Source: Eunapius fragilis (taxonomy: Eukaryota > Porifera > Demospongiae > Spongillida > Spongillidae). Taken from it: a DNA stretch of 64,000 nt. Shown here piece after piece: positions 1 through 9,886 of the stretch (the first letter of the stretch is position 1; each line of letters opens with the position of its first letter). A model generated the notes under the pieces. That model did not search any database, was not told the origin of the DNA, and saw only the letters and a list, made by a program, of their open reading frames with translations. Position numbers and translations under genes: made by a program. The DNA is taken from contig OY811971.1 in NCBI GenBank assembly GCA_963681505.1, positions 23,105,128 to 23,169,127 of the forward strand, given 5' to 3'.

Positions 1-1285
1 ACAATAACAGTATAATGTACTTATAGCGTACATCAAAGGCGTCATCTTCATTTGGTGATTAACCAACAGGACCAGTTCTCCATAAACGGAGGATGTGCGG
101 AGAGTGAAGTTGTTCAAAGATCACAGGTGGAGATAGTTGAGGCTCAAGCTGCCGTCGACGAGCTCCTTCGATCTAGACGCCTCGCTATTTATATGCCACG
201 TCCTTAATTCCTTTTCATCTTTCCCAGCACGTTAGTCACATACAGGAGGCTTGTGCGCAATAAGTTCTCATAGACCAGTGGGGGGACTACTAGGACGCCG
301 AGTCCGGGGGTAGGATACGTGGTCCGGGCGGACAATAGTTGGGGGGCCGGGGGGAGGGGATATCATACTGCTAAAGCCAGGCACCTAATATTCTTATCAT
401 GATCATGCACTGTTTGGACTTCGTTAGGTCATCACACAACATCTCATCGAGTTGGATTGTTTTATTGTTTATATAACTATATCCGTTGTCTTATTATATA
501 CAGCTTATGTGCCTATTGTTGTCCTCGCAGATACCACCCTCAAAGGGGACTTATTCATTGTCCAAAGCTAAGATGTAAATCTCATCATTGCACTGAGGGC
601 ATGTACGTCGCTGCACTGATGGCATGCATGCATCAGTCAGTTAGAACACTACCTCGGAGATGCAGGGTTAAGAAAAAACATCTAATTTAAAAGTAAAGAT
701 TTGGGGACACAGCTTCTTCATTTGGTTAGTTATGAATAAGTGACTAATGGTTGCGCCATGATATTGAATTGTTTTATGCACTGCAGCCCTAGCGAACGGC
801 GAATCGTACCAGCGGTTATCCAGTGTTATGGAAAGTATATATTATATATAAGGTACCACTAGCTTCTAAGCTTCCCTCCCTCCGCCCTCAACGAAATGAA
901 ATGGCTCGAGTGTTTAAATTGCGCCGGCAACTTCGAATGTCTCTGCGAATTTGTTTAAGGTTGTGGCTCTTTATGCTCGTTGTTGGCCACAGCCTTATTT
1001 TAGAACCGGAATATTTTGGTCAGGTACACATTTCCGCCGTGCACCATTGGGGAAAAGGGATTAGAAGACTATAAAGTTAAGCTTGCTGTAAGATGAATTC
1101 CAAGGCGTCTCTCGGCGTAGAGGTTTTTCATGCATTGTATATTGACCACAGCTTCGTTTTTGGAACCAAAATATTGATTGTGGTCAGGCACACGTTACCG
1201 CCATGCACCAGGATTGATGGTTTCACAATGTAATAGTTGACCAATCGTTTTTAACCGGAAGGCGTGGGATATATGCGCGTACTGT
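1..1285. other. Region without recognised gene
   Basis: No convincing coding exon is visible on either strand. A diverged tandem duplication is present: about 970-1050 and 1135-1212 share a 'tggccacagc / ttttggaacc / aatatt / gtcaggtacac / ccgccgtgcacca' pattern. The short ORFs here lack recognisable motifs and codon-like composition. Confidence 0.5.
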
Positions 1286-1291
1286 GGCTGC

Positions 1292-1299
1292 TATAAATA
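1292..1299 (+). promoter_or_regulatory. Possible TATA box of the thiaminase-like gene
   Basis: The octamer TATAAATA lies about 20-26 bases upstream of the ATG of the signal-peptide exon. If it is a true TATA box, transcription would start close to or at the ATG, so the 5' untranslated region would be very short. This is inferred from motif and position only. Confidence 0.35.
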
Positions 1300-1584
1300 T
1301 CTTTCACAGCAACTAACATGCGTCAACTGCTCCGTCTGCTGCTCTATTCCATCTCTATGGACTTGCTACCTGCTCTGATGTTGCTGGCTGCCGCGACAAC
1401 CCTTGCTGTCAGCAATCATGTGCAGGTACCTGCATGATAGAACTACATTCATGCATGTACATAGATATACCGCTGTTGGATACTGCATGACTTTTTAAAA
1501 AGATATACAACATTTCTCTGTGGCACATTTTAATTCTGTCCCTTGAATATCCTAACGCGGAAGAGTCTCAATCGCTTCAAGATT

Positions 1585-1885
1585 GGTATACACTTACACT
1601 TAGAAGAGCCTGACGCTGCTCGTTAATTTTTACTCTATATCTGTTGCGATGATAAAGCTGCTCAAAGCGCGCGCGCATTTTCCCGCTTGATTCCCGCCAT
1701 GATTTAGGCAAACCACGTCCCATCAAATTTATCGGTTGCAGATGTATATGTAATTGGCGCAAATCGATCGGAATAAATTATTAAGGTGCATGCACTTTGC
1801 ACAGCTATATCTTCGAAACGGGTAGAGTCAAAAATAACGAACAGGACAAATCAATAGCACCATGCTAGACTCTTCTACGGCTCTC
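1585..1885. mobile_element. Palindromic MITE, family A, copy 1
   Basis: The two ends are inverted copies of each other. The left side reads GTTAATTTTTACTC...ATAAAGCTGCTCAAAG and the right side reads CTTTGCACAGCTATATCTTC...AAAATAACGAAC. Related copies lie at 27541-27720 and 31608-31832, sharing 'agctatatctccgtaac', 'aacggaacaaatcaatagca' and a middle 'atttaggcactcacctcc'. No coding capacity is seen, as expected for a non-autonomous element. Confidence 0.6.
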
Positions 1886-2047
1886 CTGCAGAAGGATACA
1901 TATGGTTTTAACCCTGAACGACCAAATTAAGGGACAGAAATAACATGTATATAATATATAGGGAAATGGTACCTTAATGTCTATTGTCCGGCATGAGTCC
2001 ACCCGCCGGGTGGACAGCAAAAAACGTTTTTGTCGTTCGGACCTATA

Positions 2048-2315
2048 GTTGCATTTAACGGTACTGGCTTATAGAACAAGTCTTTTTAGGATCGGGCCGA
2101 GATAAGTAAGGCTTAAATCCTTTTGATACCAGTAAAACGAGATATAGCCGTGCTAGCGGGCCCACCCATTACGCTCCGTGCGGTACATCGTATGCGAGCT
2201 ACGGCCAAATGGATAGGTCCGCTAGCATGGCTCATTTTGTTATCAAGCCTTAATTACTTATCTCGGCCCGATCCTAAAAAGACTTGTTCTATAAGCCAGT
2301 ACCGTTAAATGCAAT
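2048..2315. repeat. Long inverted repeat (MITE-like)
   Basis: The left arm (2048-2115) and right arm (2245-2315) are almost exact reverse complements over about 68 bases. Both contain 'atcgggccgagataagtaa' or its complement. The 130-base loop holds no convincing ORF. It is probably a foldback element inside the intron of the thiaminase-like gene. Confidence 0.75.
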
Positions 2316-2326
2316 AACAAGTCATT

Positions 2327-2552
2327 AAAACATTCTCTATACGGGAAGGTTGGTGGGGAATCAAGGGCGATGGTGGTGTATAAAGCAAGGGAACAAGGCT
2401 ATCTTAGCAGGATGTTGTCATATTTAACTGTGTGTGCTAATAAAAAGGTCTATTTAATTTTTCCTTTTCAATCGGAAGGCCCGTTCCATTGCTTGTTACA
2501 TTACCATACCAGTAATCACCAACCTTCTCGCGATCGTGTAGAGAATGTTTTT
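2327..2552. mobile_element. Foldback MITE, family B ('aaaacattctcta'), diverged copy
   Basis: The terminal inverted repeats are 'aaaacattctctatacggga' and the complementary 'gtgtagagaatgttttt', each followed inward by a GGTTGGTGG / CCACCAACC block. The interior is diverged. Other copies are a near-perfect one at 42611-42896, a solo right end at 7843-7875 and a solo left end at 55688-55730. Confidence 0.65.
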
Positions 2553-2951
2553 ATTACTTGTTTCTTTATTTTATTTTACTCATGCTTCAGTACATTTTAA
2601 TTCATGCCATGAAAATCAAGGATGGAATAGTATCACAAAAGTATAATTACTGTGGTTAGAACGTTATCGTGCCCATAAAGCAGTAGTGATGATAGTGAGT
2701 TGGGCATACACGTATCATTTCGATCAGACAGTACATGCGATAGTGTCGGGTATACTATTGTGTACGGTCGTTTTGTCGATGGCCTAATTTAAATTACCTG
2801 CCAAATATTAATTAATATGGAGGCCGTTAACTGGCTTTCATTTCAAGCTGCGTAACGAATGATACAGTTGAGATTAGCGCACAGGCGTCATGCTTAAAAT
2901 GATATCTTGATTTTCGTCTTTAACGTTATCGCATATCACTGCCTCCATTCT

Positions 2952-2987
<36 letters not shown>

Positions 2988-3245
2988 CATTTCAAGCTGC
3001 AACGTACAATCGTCACGCTATGAATGATGCCTTCAATTCGCGCCGTGCGTTGATATGGTAACAATAGCTCGCGTATGGTGGGAATTTCCTGCTGCTGTGA
3101 ATGTATGAACGCGAAGTGTACGAAAAGAGTTTGGAAGCTAGTCCGCATTGTTTCGGACCTTTTTTTGTCCTCTATTCAGAATCCAGCGGACGTTGCAATT
3201 GTCCAGGTGCATTGTAATTGTGCTATATGCATTTAATTGCAAATG

Positions 3246-3525
3246 CATATTTATAAACAACACAAGTTGTTTGTTGACAGTCTGAGTGCTTTCTGAAAAT
3301 ACAAATACGATAGGAAAGAAAGTGTGCAGGAGGAAAATAGAACTAATGAAGAGAGCAAACTGCTGGTTCCAGACTGTTTTTCCTCATATTCATAAACAAC
3401 ACATACATGTCGCCACAATCAATAAGTTGTTTGTTTGACAGTCTGAGAACTTTCTGAAACTACAGACACGGTAGAAAAGAAATTGTGCAGTAGGAAAATG
3501 AAGAGAGCAAACAGGTTCCAGTCCG
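3246..3525. repeat. Imperfect tandem duplication of about 140 bp
   Basis: About 3246-3380 and 3390-3525 share 'ataaacaacaca', 'gttgtttgttgacagtctgag', 'actttctgaaa', 'gtgtgcag.aggaaaat' and 'gaagagagcaaac' in the same order. No coding role is visible. Confidence 0.65.
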
Positions 3526-3675
3526 TTTAGATTTTGCTGCATCAACACAAAAAAATAAACAGATCTCCAGGTATCAAAATGGGTCACCCAACAAAACAGT
3601 GTTGCAAGACAAGCACTAACTTTTAATGACTCAAACTGCACATACATAAATACGTACACATACAATAACATATAC

Positions 3676-3752
3676 ACCTGGAGCTTATGGTAGGTATTAG
3701 AACATTACTGTTTATGACAGTAATGTTCTAATACCTACCATAAGCTCCAGGT
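3676..3752. repeat. Near-perfect 77-bp palindrome
   Basis: Arms 3676-3711 and 3717-3752 are exact reverse complements ('acctggagcttatggtaggt' and onward) around a five-base loop. This would extrude a very stable hairpin. It may be a short foldback element or a pair of element ends joined head to head. Confidence 0.85.
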
Positions 3753-3897
3753 GACATTTCCCAGCATTTCTTATACAAAGACACATGAAGACTGCAGAAG
3801 ACTTACCTGGAATATGCAAAACACAAGGGTTCAATCGAGGCTATTGTAAGACAATGTCTTGTTGCAGTACCTTTGAGGCTCCAGCACAGGCCATTCT

Positions 3898-4215
3898 CAC
3901 TCACTTACCAAACCGACCTACTTAGAGGCAGAGTTCATTAACTCCACAGCTTCATTCACTAACCTCACCCATGGACCTTCATAGTTCAGAGTCCATTAAC
4001 CCCACAGCTTCTCACTTACTGACCACCCTCATAGCGCAGATTCCATTAAACCCACAACTTCTCACTCACTAACCACACCCATGGACCTTCATAATGGCAT
4101 TTTTTATTAACCCCACAACTTCTCACTCACTAACCACACCCATGGACTTTCATAGCGGCAGAATCCATTAACCCCTCAACTTTTCGGTCACTGACCACAC
4201 CCATGGACCCTCAGC
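3898..4215 (+). repeat. Tandem repeat, unit about 60 bp, 5-6 copies
   Basis: A unit of the form 'attaaccccacaacttctc / actcactaaccacaccca / tggaccttcatag' recurs with small substitutions and length changes. It is a minisatellite in the intron of the thiaminase-like gene. Confidence 0.8.
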
Positions 4216-4239
4216 TGTGGAGTACACTAAAAGCCCACG

Positions 4240-4310
4240 GAATGAGCGTTATTACGTGCGAGGTCATTAACGTACAGAATGACCTCGCACGTAATAATTA
4301 ACGCTCATTC
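4240..4310. repeat. Short foldback hairpin
   Basis: Arms 4240-4268 and 4278-4310 ('gaatgagcgtt', then 'attacgtgcgaggtcatt' against its complement) differ by a four-base insertion. It closely follows the tandem repeat. Confidence 0.75.
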
Positions 4311-7300
4311 TGGTCCATTCTTAAGGAATATCGCAGGCTGCGCGACTGTTCAATTGTACAGTTAGTTCAGTACGATCAGCAGGCTACCTTTTACTTCCAC
4401 ATCAGCGTGTCAAAAGCGGCCATTACATAATTGGCATCCTGCAATAACGTAATTAATAGCACTTGAACAATCATCTTACTTACTCCCATGATGGACGATT
4501 CTACATGCACTGTCTGGATGTATTCGTCCTCCTGCCGTCTCTAATAGGAACGGTAGTGGTTCTAGAGAAAGGAAACCAGCAATGAAAATTTTACTAAACA
4601 TCAACTACAATTACTGCCCGCTTGTTTTAGCACTACCGATACACCGGCCATGCACAGATCATATCTGGTTACCGGTAGACTACTATACACAAACCAAACA
4701 ATAGCAATCTGTTGTGGTAGGGACAATACAGTAGCACATACAAGGGCTATTCCCTAGTTTAGAGAATAGCACTTTCCTGTTGCGGATAGTCACAGTAGGA
4801 ATGGGTATACGAGCCTTTGTTTTGTTGGTCTTCTCACTAGTGATGAAAAAAAGAGCGTCAAATCGTGTCAATTAATGTATTTTTAGAAATGAATGTCATT
4901 ATTTCATCCGGTCCCCAAGGAGGTTACATTGTTCGCGGGTTTTTTTAATTGATGTCATTAATTTTATTCCTTGTTCAAATCAATTGCAGGTGCAAACGAC
5001 TGAAATACGCGTGCTAATTTATCCTTACATCCCTGATCTCAACCGAGATGGGTTGAAACAGTTGAGGAATTATATCAAAAAAGAATTCGAAGCACAATTC
5101 CCAAACGTAAAAGTTCAAGTCGATGGCGACCCTAACACGACTGATCCATACTTACTCGATAATCTGAAGGCATATCTTGGTACGGCCAGCGATGCGTATG
5201 ATTTGGTGGAGGTGAACACAATTATGTTAGGAGAAATGGTGAAAACAACCTAGTGCAGCCTAATCCAATTCCTGAACTCCCAGTTAACGTTGGTTCATTT
5301 CTACCTTTTGCGGTAGATGCAGTTACCTATGATGGACAGGTCTGTGGTATACCGACGTTGGTTTGTTCAAACTTCCTGGCACAAATGACCTCATCCAGTG
5401 GAAAAGGGGCAGATATTCTGACTGGTAATTTTCGAGGAAGTTGGACTCTTCCAGAGTATTTTCTGAGTGCGTACATTAGTAAGTACGGATCCTGCTCAAT
5501 GGACGATGCATGGAGTCCTCTCTAACCCTCCCGAGCAAAAAGATATTCTAAATACCTTGAAATAGTTCACGGACAAATGCAAACGAAGCAGTGGAATGAA
5601 TGAACCCTTGTACTGACAATACATACGACGATACCAATGCTATGATTAAAGATGTGATTGCCTCAAAGCAATCTCAATTTTTATCATATTCAGAAGTATA
5701 ATGGGACAGGTTCTGTACACAGACCCCGGAGTAGCTATCACGAAAATTACAGCCCCACCTCTAGGTGGTGCTGGATACCTGCCAATGTACACGGACGCCC
5801 TGGTGGCTAATAGAAACTCGTATAACACCAAGACAAATGGTATAAAAGATTTTATCCAATTTTACACATCCTTACGGTTTCGACATAAGTACGCTTTTTG
5901 CGGTGACATGAACTCCAATTGTATTCGTTACGTCCTTCCCGCCAACTCACAATTCTATTATCTTCCAACTGTACTAGTTAACCGCATCTACACCATGCTA
6001 CACAAAGTAATTACTACATCTGCCACACCTGGACCTAACCATGAATTCTAGCTACTACAAGAAAGATTATCTGGACGCAAGTGTTTCAAAGGAGTTAAAG
6101 TTTTAGAAGCGGCAACTTTTTACAGTACGGGGGGGGGGGGGGGGGGGGGGGGGCGTGGAGAAGGTTGGTCTCTATATTTTGTACATTGTGTGTATTGCAT
6201 AGAGAGTAATTATACTCATGTCAAGAATGTCCTGGACCAGGCTGTAGGATCAGATTCTCTTTATACCATAAGCACCAAGCACCAGTGACGACCTATAACA
6301 AAAGATGTTGTATATGATAGTGGTACAAGCACAATATACTTACCACCTTGCACCAGAGATGCCATATATTCGGCCCAGGAACTCATATTCCTTTTCTCTC
6401 GCTTGTTAATCTAGGATTTTATACTATTGATCCAAAATAGAGCTTAGAAGTTATTTACTCATGCTTACCTCCATATGTGGGGATGGCAGATCACTGCTGA
6501 TACTTATTCCGAAGACAATGAATAGGTCCGAAGCATATGAGGTACAACTGCAGATAGGTGCCTTACATCTTGTAGATGTGCAAAACTTTGCACAAATCCT
6601 GCATAACCTTGGCACAAATCCTGCATAACCTTGTTAAATGGTCTGCACGCATGTTCCTCAATTATGTGACTTGCGCAAGCGCCGGCTCACCTAAATCTAC
6701 GTGAGAGTCAATATTTTCCTTTGAACATGTTGTATAATGACACAGGAATGCAGATACATGTATGTAGGCAGAATCGCTGGGAAAACCGCAGGAAGCTGAA
6801 AAAGCGACCTTCCATGCACACCGATCTAACCGCTCGTTTTAAACGTAACTCAACTAAAACGTGCGCAGTAGGCAGGAACCAAAAACTGAAGTTGCGTGCT
6901 TGGGACAAGAAATCCATCTAGGACTGCCCCACAAGATGGTAAGTGCCAAACCTTGTACACAGCCACCCGATATCAGACATATCGAGCTTTTCGAAGCATA
7001 CTTGGTTGCTAGGCTGGTTGCTAAAAGGATGTAAACTAATAGCGTAAGTTTCCAACCGCAAACAGCCGTGACAGACGATGGTTGCAACGTTTGACGTGTC
7101 TGCTGCCGTAATCCAGAGGCCGGGTGTTGTGATTGCTGAACGGTGAAACAGTCTCATTGAGAACGTACGGTTCGTTGCTCATCGTGAATACGAACTTAAT
7201 CGCGTCATTACGACAATAGGTGAAAGCGAAACCGATAGTCCTGCAATGCAACATTGTACTGATATATCACAGCAAAAAAAAGGACCGCGAATCAATTTTT

Positions 7301-7842
7301 GATTTCATTAATGATTTTTAAATCATGCACTTGGAAAATCATCGCATGATTGAACAATACTATTACGCAGGTGTGCTAAATCACCTGTAAAATCAAAAAT
7401 TGATTTGACACGTTTTTTCCCTGTGGATAAACCAAGACAGCAGCTGCAGGAAGTATTTTCCGTTCCGTTCTGTGGGTGTATTGTGACCATGATATAAGTA
7501 TCTTGACATTTCGCCACATATATACTAGCAAGCTAAATTCCATCTTCAACCTTCGATCAATTTTTAAAGGCATTGATCATGTGATTCTATCGTGCGATCC
7601 TGGGTGTAGAATAGTTGTAACCTCAGCCTGGAACATGAAAATCAAATTCAATTTCATAGCCTTATAGGACGAAAAGAGAAACAAAGGTCCTAAAAAGGCT
7701 TCGCTCTCCCATGTTTCAGTAGAACAAGCGCCGGTGCTTCTTTTAAAGCGTTGGAGACGATAGAGATGCCATTGCGCGTACACCAGCAGCTGTTAGTTCC
7801 CGCGTTCCTTTCAATTACCAGTCAGAGCTTTATGCCCCTAAA

Positions 7843-7875
7843 TACCACCAACCTTCTCGTATAGAGAATGTTTTT
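7843..7875. mobile_element. Solo end of family-B MITE
   Basis: The sequence 'ccaccaaccttctcgtatag' followed by 'agaatgttttt' matches the right terminal repeat of the family-B element at 42611-42896. No matching left end was found nearby, so this is a truncated copy. Confidence 0.6.
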
Positions 7876-8949
7876 ATTACTTGTTTCCTATATACTTTTC
7901 TGGTGGATTTGGTATTGTAATTAGTTCTTGAAACTTATAAACCCAGGAGCAAGAACGTCAACCTTCCATTTTAGCGATATACTATGCATGCTCATAATTT
8001 ATGGATCCAACATTTTCCATGCTTTGCATGGGTGGTCGTTTTGTTGGGTAACGCGCTTGACACATGTGCTCGTTTGGCAGATCTGGCAGCATCTGCATGG
8101 ATCTTTCCACATTTAGATGCTCGAAAGGAATCAGAATTGTCCTTGCTAATTTGATAACGCTGGTTATGTTATACCGGTTGCATCATGAACATAGTGCATG
8201 ATAGCTGATGTAATGTGCTATTTGTAGATCAACACCAAATAAGGTACAACTAGCTTCAGCTAATTGCCCGATTGGTTAGGCGTCCAGAAGATAACCTGCG
8301 AACACGTCCTGAAGCGATTGGTACACTTGGCGTTCTTTACAAACGTTCCTGTCATGGTAATTAGACTTAAAGGGATGCAACAAAACTATATATGACTGCA
8401 TATCATGTTAACCAGCAATTGAAGCAATTGAAGTTATTAGAAGATGAAAGCTTTGCGGGTGGCTGAGTGATCAAATTTTAGATGCTGGTCAGAAACTATG
8501 CTGAAAGCATTGACTGCATGGGTATGGTCTTGACATATAGCATTGCTAGGAGTGATTTCATTCAGATCATGAATGCTGTAAATAGCCTATGGGTGACAGT
8601 TCTAACATTGGCTGCCAGCATGAAGAAATATTTTTCTATGGGTGGTCCAACTAGTTCGATAATAGCAAAGCATTATTTGCACTCCCAAAGACATTATCAA
8701 ACTACGTACATTGATGTGCAAATGCAGCAAGGTTGTGATGACTGTGAGTATCTAGGTTGCCATGTATCTTCAGATTCCCATCACAGAACCACATTCAACC
8801 ACATGGGCTTGTGTGGAGTGCAAAAGTCAGAATTAGTGTCATTTCGTTCCTTTAATTGTCACGATTTAATGTGCTTGATTCTATTCATATACTGGCCAAT
8901 TTATTATGTTCTCATGTTCAAAAATGCTTCTCATGTTTAAAATGCATTT

Positions 8950-9360
8950 ACCGAACAGAATATGGACCGAATATGGCAGTCAACTGTAGGACCAATTATG
9001 CTGCCATATTTGGTCCCGGACCAAATGTGGCTGCCATAATCGGTCCGCCGGACAATTTTTAGGCAGGATATTTTGTGCATGACAGGCTCGGACCAGACAA
9101 AATGGTCCAGGCCCGGAATAAAGAGTCCATCTATTGCCTGCATTCATTATGCTACGTGATTAGGGTTTTGTCGAAACGGGAAAGACCGTAAACTTATAAA
9201 ATCCACAAAGTATTTCAGTATCTTTAACATGGTCATGGTTCACAATAGAAATTAACAAACTTCAAAAGGCAAGGGTGATCGGACCACCTAGGCAATCAAA
9301 TATGGTCCGAACTATGGCAGTGCCGAATGGTCCGCCAGGGCCAAGTTTTGGCTGGACCAA
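8950..9360. repeat. Clustered 'ggtccg / cggacc' repeat upstream of the CARD-kinase gene
   Basis: Several short related segments ('atatggaccgaatatggcag', 'ccaaatgtggctgccataat', 'aatatggtccgaactatgg', 'ggtccgcc') occur in direct and inverted order just upstream of the start of the CARD-kinase-Death gene. It may be a decayed foldback element or part of the gene's 5' region. The function is unknown. Confidence 0.45.
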
Positions 9361-9510
9361 TTTCGCTTGACAATTCCCTGCGTGTAAATACTTTAATCAT
9401 CCGCGCGGCAGAGCTGGATGCCACGCCCTTAAAATAAAACGCACCAATTTTTGACACTGTTCGCCGGGCCTGCCCTTGAGTTATTCCTATAAATAAACCT
9501 ACTGGATGCG

Positions 9511-9886
9511 ATGAGTAACGAGCTAAAAGCGTTCGTCAGCCTTTACGATGTCTTGCAGAGCACCCTAACTCCTGAAGACGTAGCAGGCGGGTGCTTTGCA
9601 AGGAGCATCATATCGAGCGTCGACCTCGAAGAAGTACAAGCTCCTGGTTCGAGGCATAACAAGATGGCTGTCCTCTTGGGTGCGGTCCAAAGAGCCATTC
9701 AATTGGACCAAGCAGCTTTTTACACTTTCCTCGAACTGCTTTCTAAAGAAGCAAAATACACTGGTCTTGTTGCTCAGCTACGTAAGTACATGATTATTAA
9801 CTGACGCGTGTTAAACCATTTAATCCCCAACGTAGGAGGCAAAGTTCCTGGGAAGGCAACAACAGAAGCAGTCAGTGCACCAGGAG
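9511..9886 (+). CDS. CARD-like domain exons (exons 1-2 of the kinase gene)
   Basis: Exon 1 gives 90 residues beginning MSNELKAFVSLYDVLQSTL. The pattern of hydrophobic helices (LTPEDVAGGCFARSIIS..., MAVLLGAVQRAIQLD, FYTFLELLSKE..., YTGLVAQL) fits a six-helix Death-fold domain of CARD type. It ends at the CGTAAGT donor (GT at 9782). Exon 2 (9836-9886) is a short Gly/Ala/Thr linker (GKVPGKATTEAVSAPG) that ends in phase 1, matching the phase of the kinase exon at 14124. Taken alone it could be a separate small CARD gene. The matching phase and strand support the fusion. Confidence 0.68.

Larger units (their letters stand above)
1426..4989 (+). other. Intron of the thiaminase-like gene, filled with repeats
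   Basis: This 3.56-kb interval lies between the GTACCT donor and the TTGCAG acceptor. It contains a palindromic MITE (1585-1885), two other inverted repeats (2048-2315 and 2327-2552), a run of 33 T (about 2955-2987), a tandem duplication (about 3246-3380 and 3390-3525), a 77-bp near-perfect palindrome (3676-3752), a roughly 60-bp tandem array (3898-4215) and a further hairpin (4240-4310). No gene is seen within it. Confidence 0.6.
1318..6051 (+). pseudogene. Secreted thiaminase I-like (thiamine pyridinylase-like) gene, broken by frameshifts
   Basis: Exon 1 (1318-1425) encodes 36 residues starting MRQLLRLLLYS with a hydrophobic core and small residues (LLAAATTLAVS), a typical secretion signal. 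It ends CAG|GTACCT in phase 0. After a 3.56-kb intron, exon 2 starts at 4990 behind AATTGCAG, also in phase 0. Exon 2 resembles bacterial thiaminase I, a periplasmic-binding-protein fold that splits thiamine by base exchange. Features include a beta strand and loop (RVLIYPYIPD) near its start, a DLVEVNTIML segment, and the motif GIPTLVCSNFLAQ, whose Cys (5364-5366) sits where the family nucleophile lies. Further matches are GYLPMYTDALVANRNS and RYVLPANSQF towards the end. The frame shifts at about 5250, and again between about 5525 and 5700 where stops occur in all frames. Total length of about 390 residues fits the bacterial enzymes. It is either a pseudogene or a misassembled gene. An intron and signal exon argue against bacterial contamination. 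Confidence 0.72.
6052..9480. other. Intergenic region, mostly repeats
   Basis: A run of about 23 G is present at about 6129-6152. A 22-bp tandem pair ('cacaaatcctgcataacctt') lies at about 6588-6632. A 22-bp inverted pair around 'aatcaatttttgattt' lies at 7287-7410. A solo family-B MITE end lies at 7843-7875. From 8950 to 9360 a motif of the type 'tatggtccg / ggaccaaatgtggctgcca' recurs in both orientations. An open frame of 152 codons (8482-8940, plus) has no motif I recognise and may be chance. Confidence 0.45.

Noticed and set aside
8482..8940. 152-codon plus-strand ORF as a gene
   Set aside because: No recognisable domain, no clear splice sites and no support from neighbours, so it is noted only in the region entry.
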